A program made the translations under genes and the position numbers. A DNA stretch of 5,623 nt from Deltaproteobacteria bacterium (lineage in GTDB: Bacteria > Desulfobacterota > Desulfobacteria > Desulfobacterales > JAFDHS01), in assembly GCA_019308655.1 (NCBI GenBank), contig JAFDHS010000137.1, positions 1 through 5,623 on the forward strand, read 5' to 3'. The notes under the pieces were generated by a model, which saw only the letters and a list, made by a program, of their open reading frames with translations, was not told the DNA's origin and did not search any database. How positions within the stretch are numbered: the stretch's first letter is position 1; each line of letters starts with the position of its first letter. Below are positions 4,684 through 5,623 of the stretch, one piece after another.

Positions 4684-4711
4684 TTGACTAGGAATAATAA
4701 GGAGCTATTTT
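4684..4711 (+). promoter_or_regulatory. Candidate promoter of the substrate-binding protein gene
   Basis: TTGACT (4684-4689) has five of six -35 bases, and TATTTT (4706-4711) four of six -10 bases, with a 16-base spacer. A small inverted repeat (ATTCT at 4664-4668, AGAAT at 4673-4677) sits just upstream. The start codon at 4752 has only a weak GGAACGGGG (4735-4743) ahead of it. No recognisable ModE or other metal-regulator site was found. Confidence 0.35.
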
Positions 4712-4751
4712 AGAATTAAATTTTTCTTCTTTCCGGAACGGGGATATATTC

Positions 4752-5609
4752 ATGAAAAAAGATTCTAACGGGCTGAGCCGGCGGACATTTCTGAAAACAT
4801 CCGGGCTGGCAATCACCGGTACGCCGGCCGGCCGATCTGCTGCACTGGGCGAAGCGTTCAAAAATGAAACCCTCCAAGTATGGTCTTGCGGTGGACTGGC
4901 CGAAGCCTTTATACCGGCCAATGGCCGCTATAAAGAAATCAGCGGCACATCTATCGCTTACACCGGCGCCTTTGCCGCTGCCCTGGGCAAATCATTGTTG
5001 GGTAGTGCCCAAACCGAGGTATTTGCCCCTCGGGTTCTCGAACTGGCCCGAAAATTAAAAGCCCGGGGCAAAATGCTTTATTTTAAACCTCTCTGCTTTA
5101 CCCGATACGTTTTGGTCACTCCCCGGGGAAACCCTGCAAACATTCAACGCATTGAAGATCTGGCCCGGCCGGGCGTCCGGGTTGTTCTGTCACCCGATGC
5201 ATCGGCGCCCGGCGGAAAAGCTTCAATAATAATATTGAAAAAAGCCGGGGTACTGGAAGGTGCTGAAAAAAATGCAATTGTCAGAGGAGACTGCGTTCAG
5301 AGAGTCATTCCCTATTTAGTAAACGGTAAGGGAGATGTTGCCGTTGCAGAAGCCCGATTGACTTGTCTGCCCGAATTCAGGAACAAACTTGATGTGATAG
5401 ACATTCCGGAAAAATTCATACCGGGTCCGCCGGTTCCATTTACTATCGGCGTCATGAAATGGGCCAAAAACAGAGACCTGGCGGAAGATTTTGTGAATTT
5501 TATTTTATTGGAGCAAGGACAGTCCTTTTTTGAAAGGGCCGGATTCATTCCTGCCGTATCAAAAACAGGAGAACGATTGATAAAAAAATACGGGGTCACG
5601 GATGCTTGA
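4752..5609 (+). CDS. Tat-exported substrate-binding protein, molybdate/tungstate (ModA/WtpA)-like
   Basis: This is a 285-residue periplasmic binding protein of the type II fold (SBP_bac_11-like), expected to capture an oxyanion such as molybdate or tungstate for an ABC importer. The N-terminus has a perfect twin-arginine motif, S9-R-R-T-F-L-K15. The hydrophobic stretch after it is short and interrupted by Arg28, so the signal is somewhat atypical. Family features are an early strand (LQVWSCGGLAEAF), YTGAFAAALGKSLLGSAQTEVF (the ligand-loop region), RYVLVTPRGNPANI, the VVLSPDASAPGGKASIIILKKAGV segment of lobe 2, a GDVAVAEA strand, and the C-terminal FVNFILLEQGQSFFERAGFIPA typical of ModA relatives. 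It is close to normal length and is divergent from higBA. Its stop overlaps a likely next start (5602), suggesting an operon with transport or related genes. The ligand is not certain; other oxyanions or organic acids are possible. Confidence 0.83.
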   Translation: MKKDSNGLSRRTFLKTSGLAITGTPAGRSAALGEAFKNETLQVWSCGGLAEAFIPANGRYKEISGTSIAYTGAFAAALGKSLLGSAQTEVFAPRVLELARKLKARGKMLYFKPLCFTRYVLVTPRGNPANIQRIEDLARPGVRVVLSPDASAPGGKASIIILKKAGVLEGAEKNAIVRGDCVQRVIPYLVNGKGDVAVAEARLTCLPEFRNKLDVIDIPEKFIPGPPVPFTIGVMKWAKNRDLAEDFVNFILLEQGQSFFERAGFIPAVSKTGERLIKKYGVTDA

Positions 5610-5623
5610 TATTGCAAATCTTC
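5602..5623 (+). CDS. Possible start of the next gene (truncated by window end)
   Basis: An ATG at 5602, overlapping the stop of the binding-protein gene by 8 bases, opens MLDIANL and stays open to the edge. Overlaps of this kind are common between an ABC binding protein and the following gene, which could be a permease, but seven residues are too few to identify a family. Confidence 0.35.

Overview
The window looks like an accessory stretch of a Gram-negative, probably anaerobic bacterium. The AT-rich genes, the secreted proteins with DxNxDG loops, the ECF sigma factor paired with a three-helix membrane protein, and the Tat-exported oxyanion-type binding protein are reminiscent of Desulfobacterota (for example Desulfobacterales). 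This is an impression from gene style; no rRNA or other phylogenetic marker is present.

Layout, left to right. (1) The 3' part of a DUF4143-type AAA ATPase gene enters from the left edge and ends at 817. (2) A 469-base gap (818-1286) has no convincing gene. (3) A plus-strand block follows: an ECF-type sigma factor (1287-1871), a tightly linked three-helix membrane protein that is probably its anti-sigma partner (1880-2596), and a textbook intrinsic terminator (2630-2664). Then come two small exported proteins with strong ribosome-binding sites: a four-cysteine protein with two DxNxDGxxD loops (2746-3069), and a charged protein built from about 33-residue repeats, each with one cysteine (3190-3645). 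(4) A 300-base gap (3646-3945) holds a candidate small RNA with its own extended -10 promoter and intrinsic terminator, then a perfect 27-bp hairpin nested in a second inverted repeat. (5) A minus-strand higB-higA toxin-antitoxin operon (4550 down to 3946) follows; the antitoxin carries an exact 36-bp in-frame tandem duplication, and a perfect palindrome lies just upstream of the toxin. (6) Divergent from it is a plus-strand, Tat-signal-bearing, molybdate/tungstate-type substrate-binding protein (4752-5609). Its stop overlaps the likely start of another gene that leaves the window.

The most system-like unit is 1287-3645. The simplest model is that the membrane protein senses an envelope or extracytoplasmic state through its C-terminal domain and holds the sigma factor with its short cytoplasmic N-terminus, while the adjacent secreted proteins are effectors or targets. 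This is inference: I found no convincing shared ECF promoter motif in front of both transcription units. The higBA pair, the perfect hairpin and the tandem duplication suggest a locus that has been rearranged recently.
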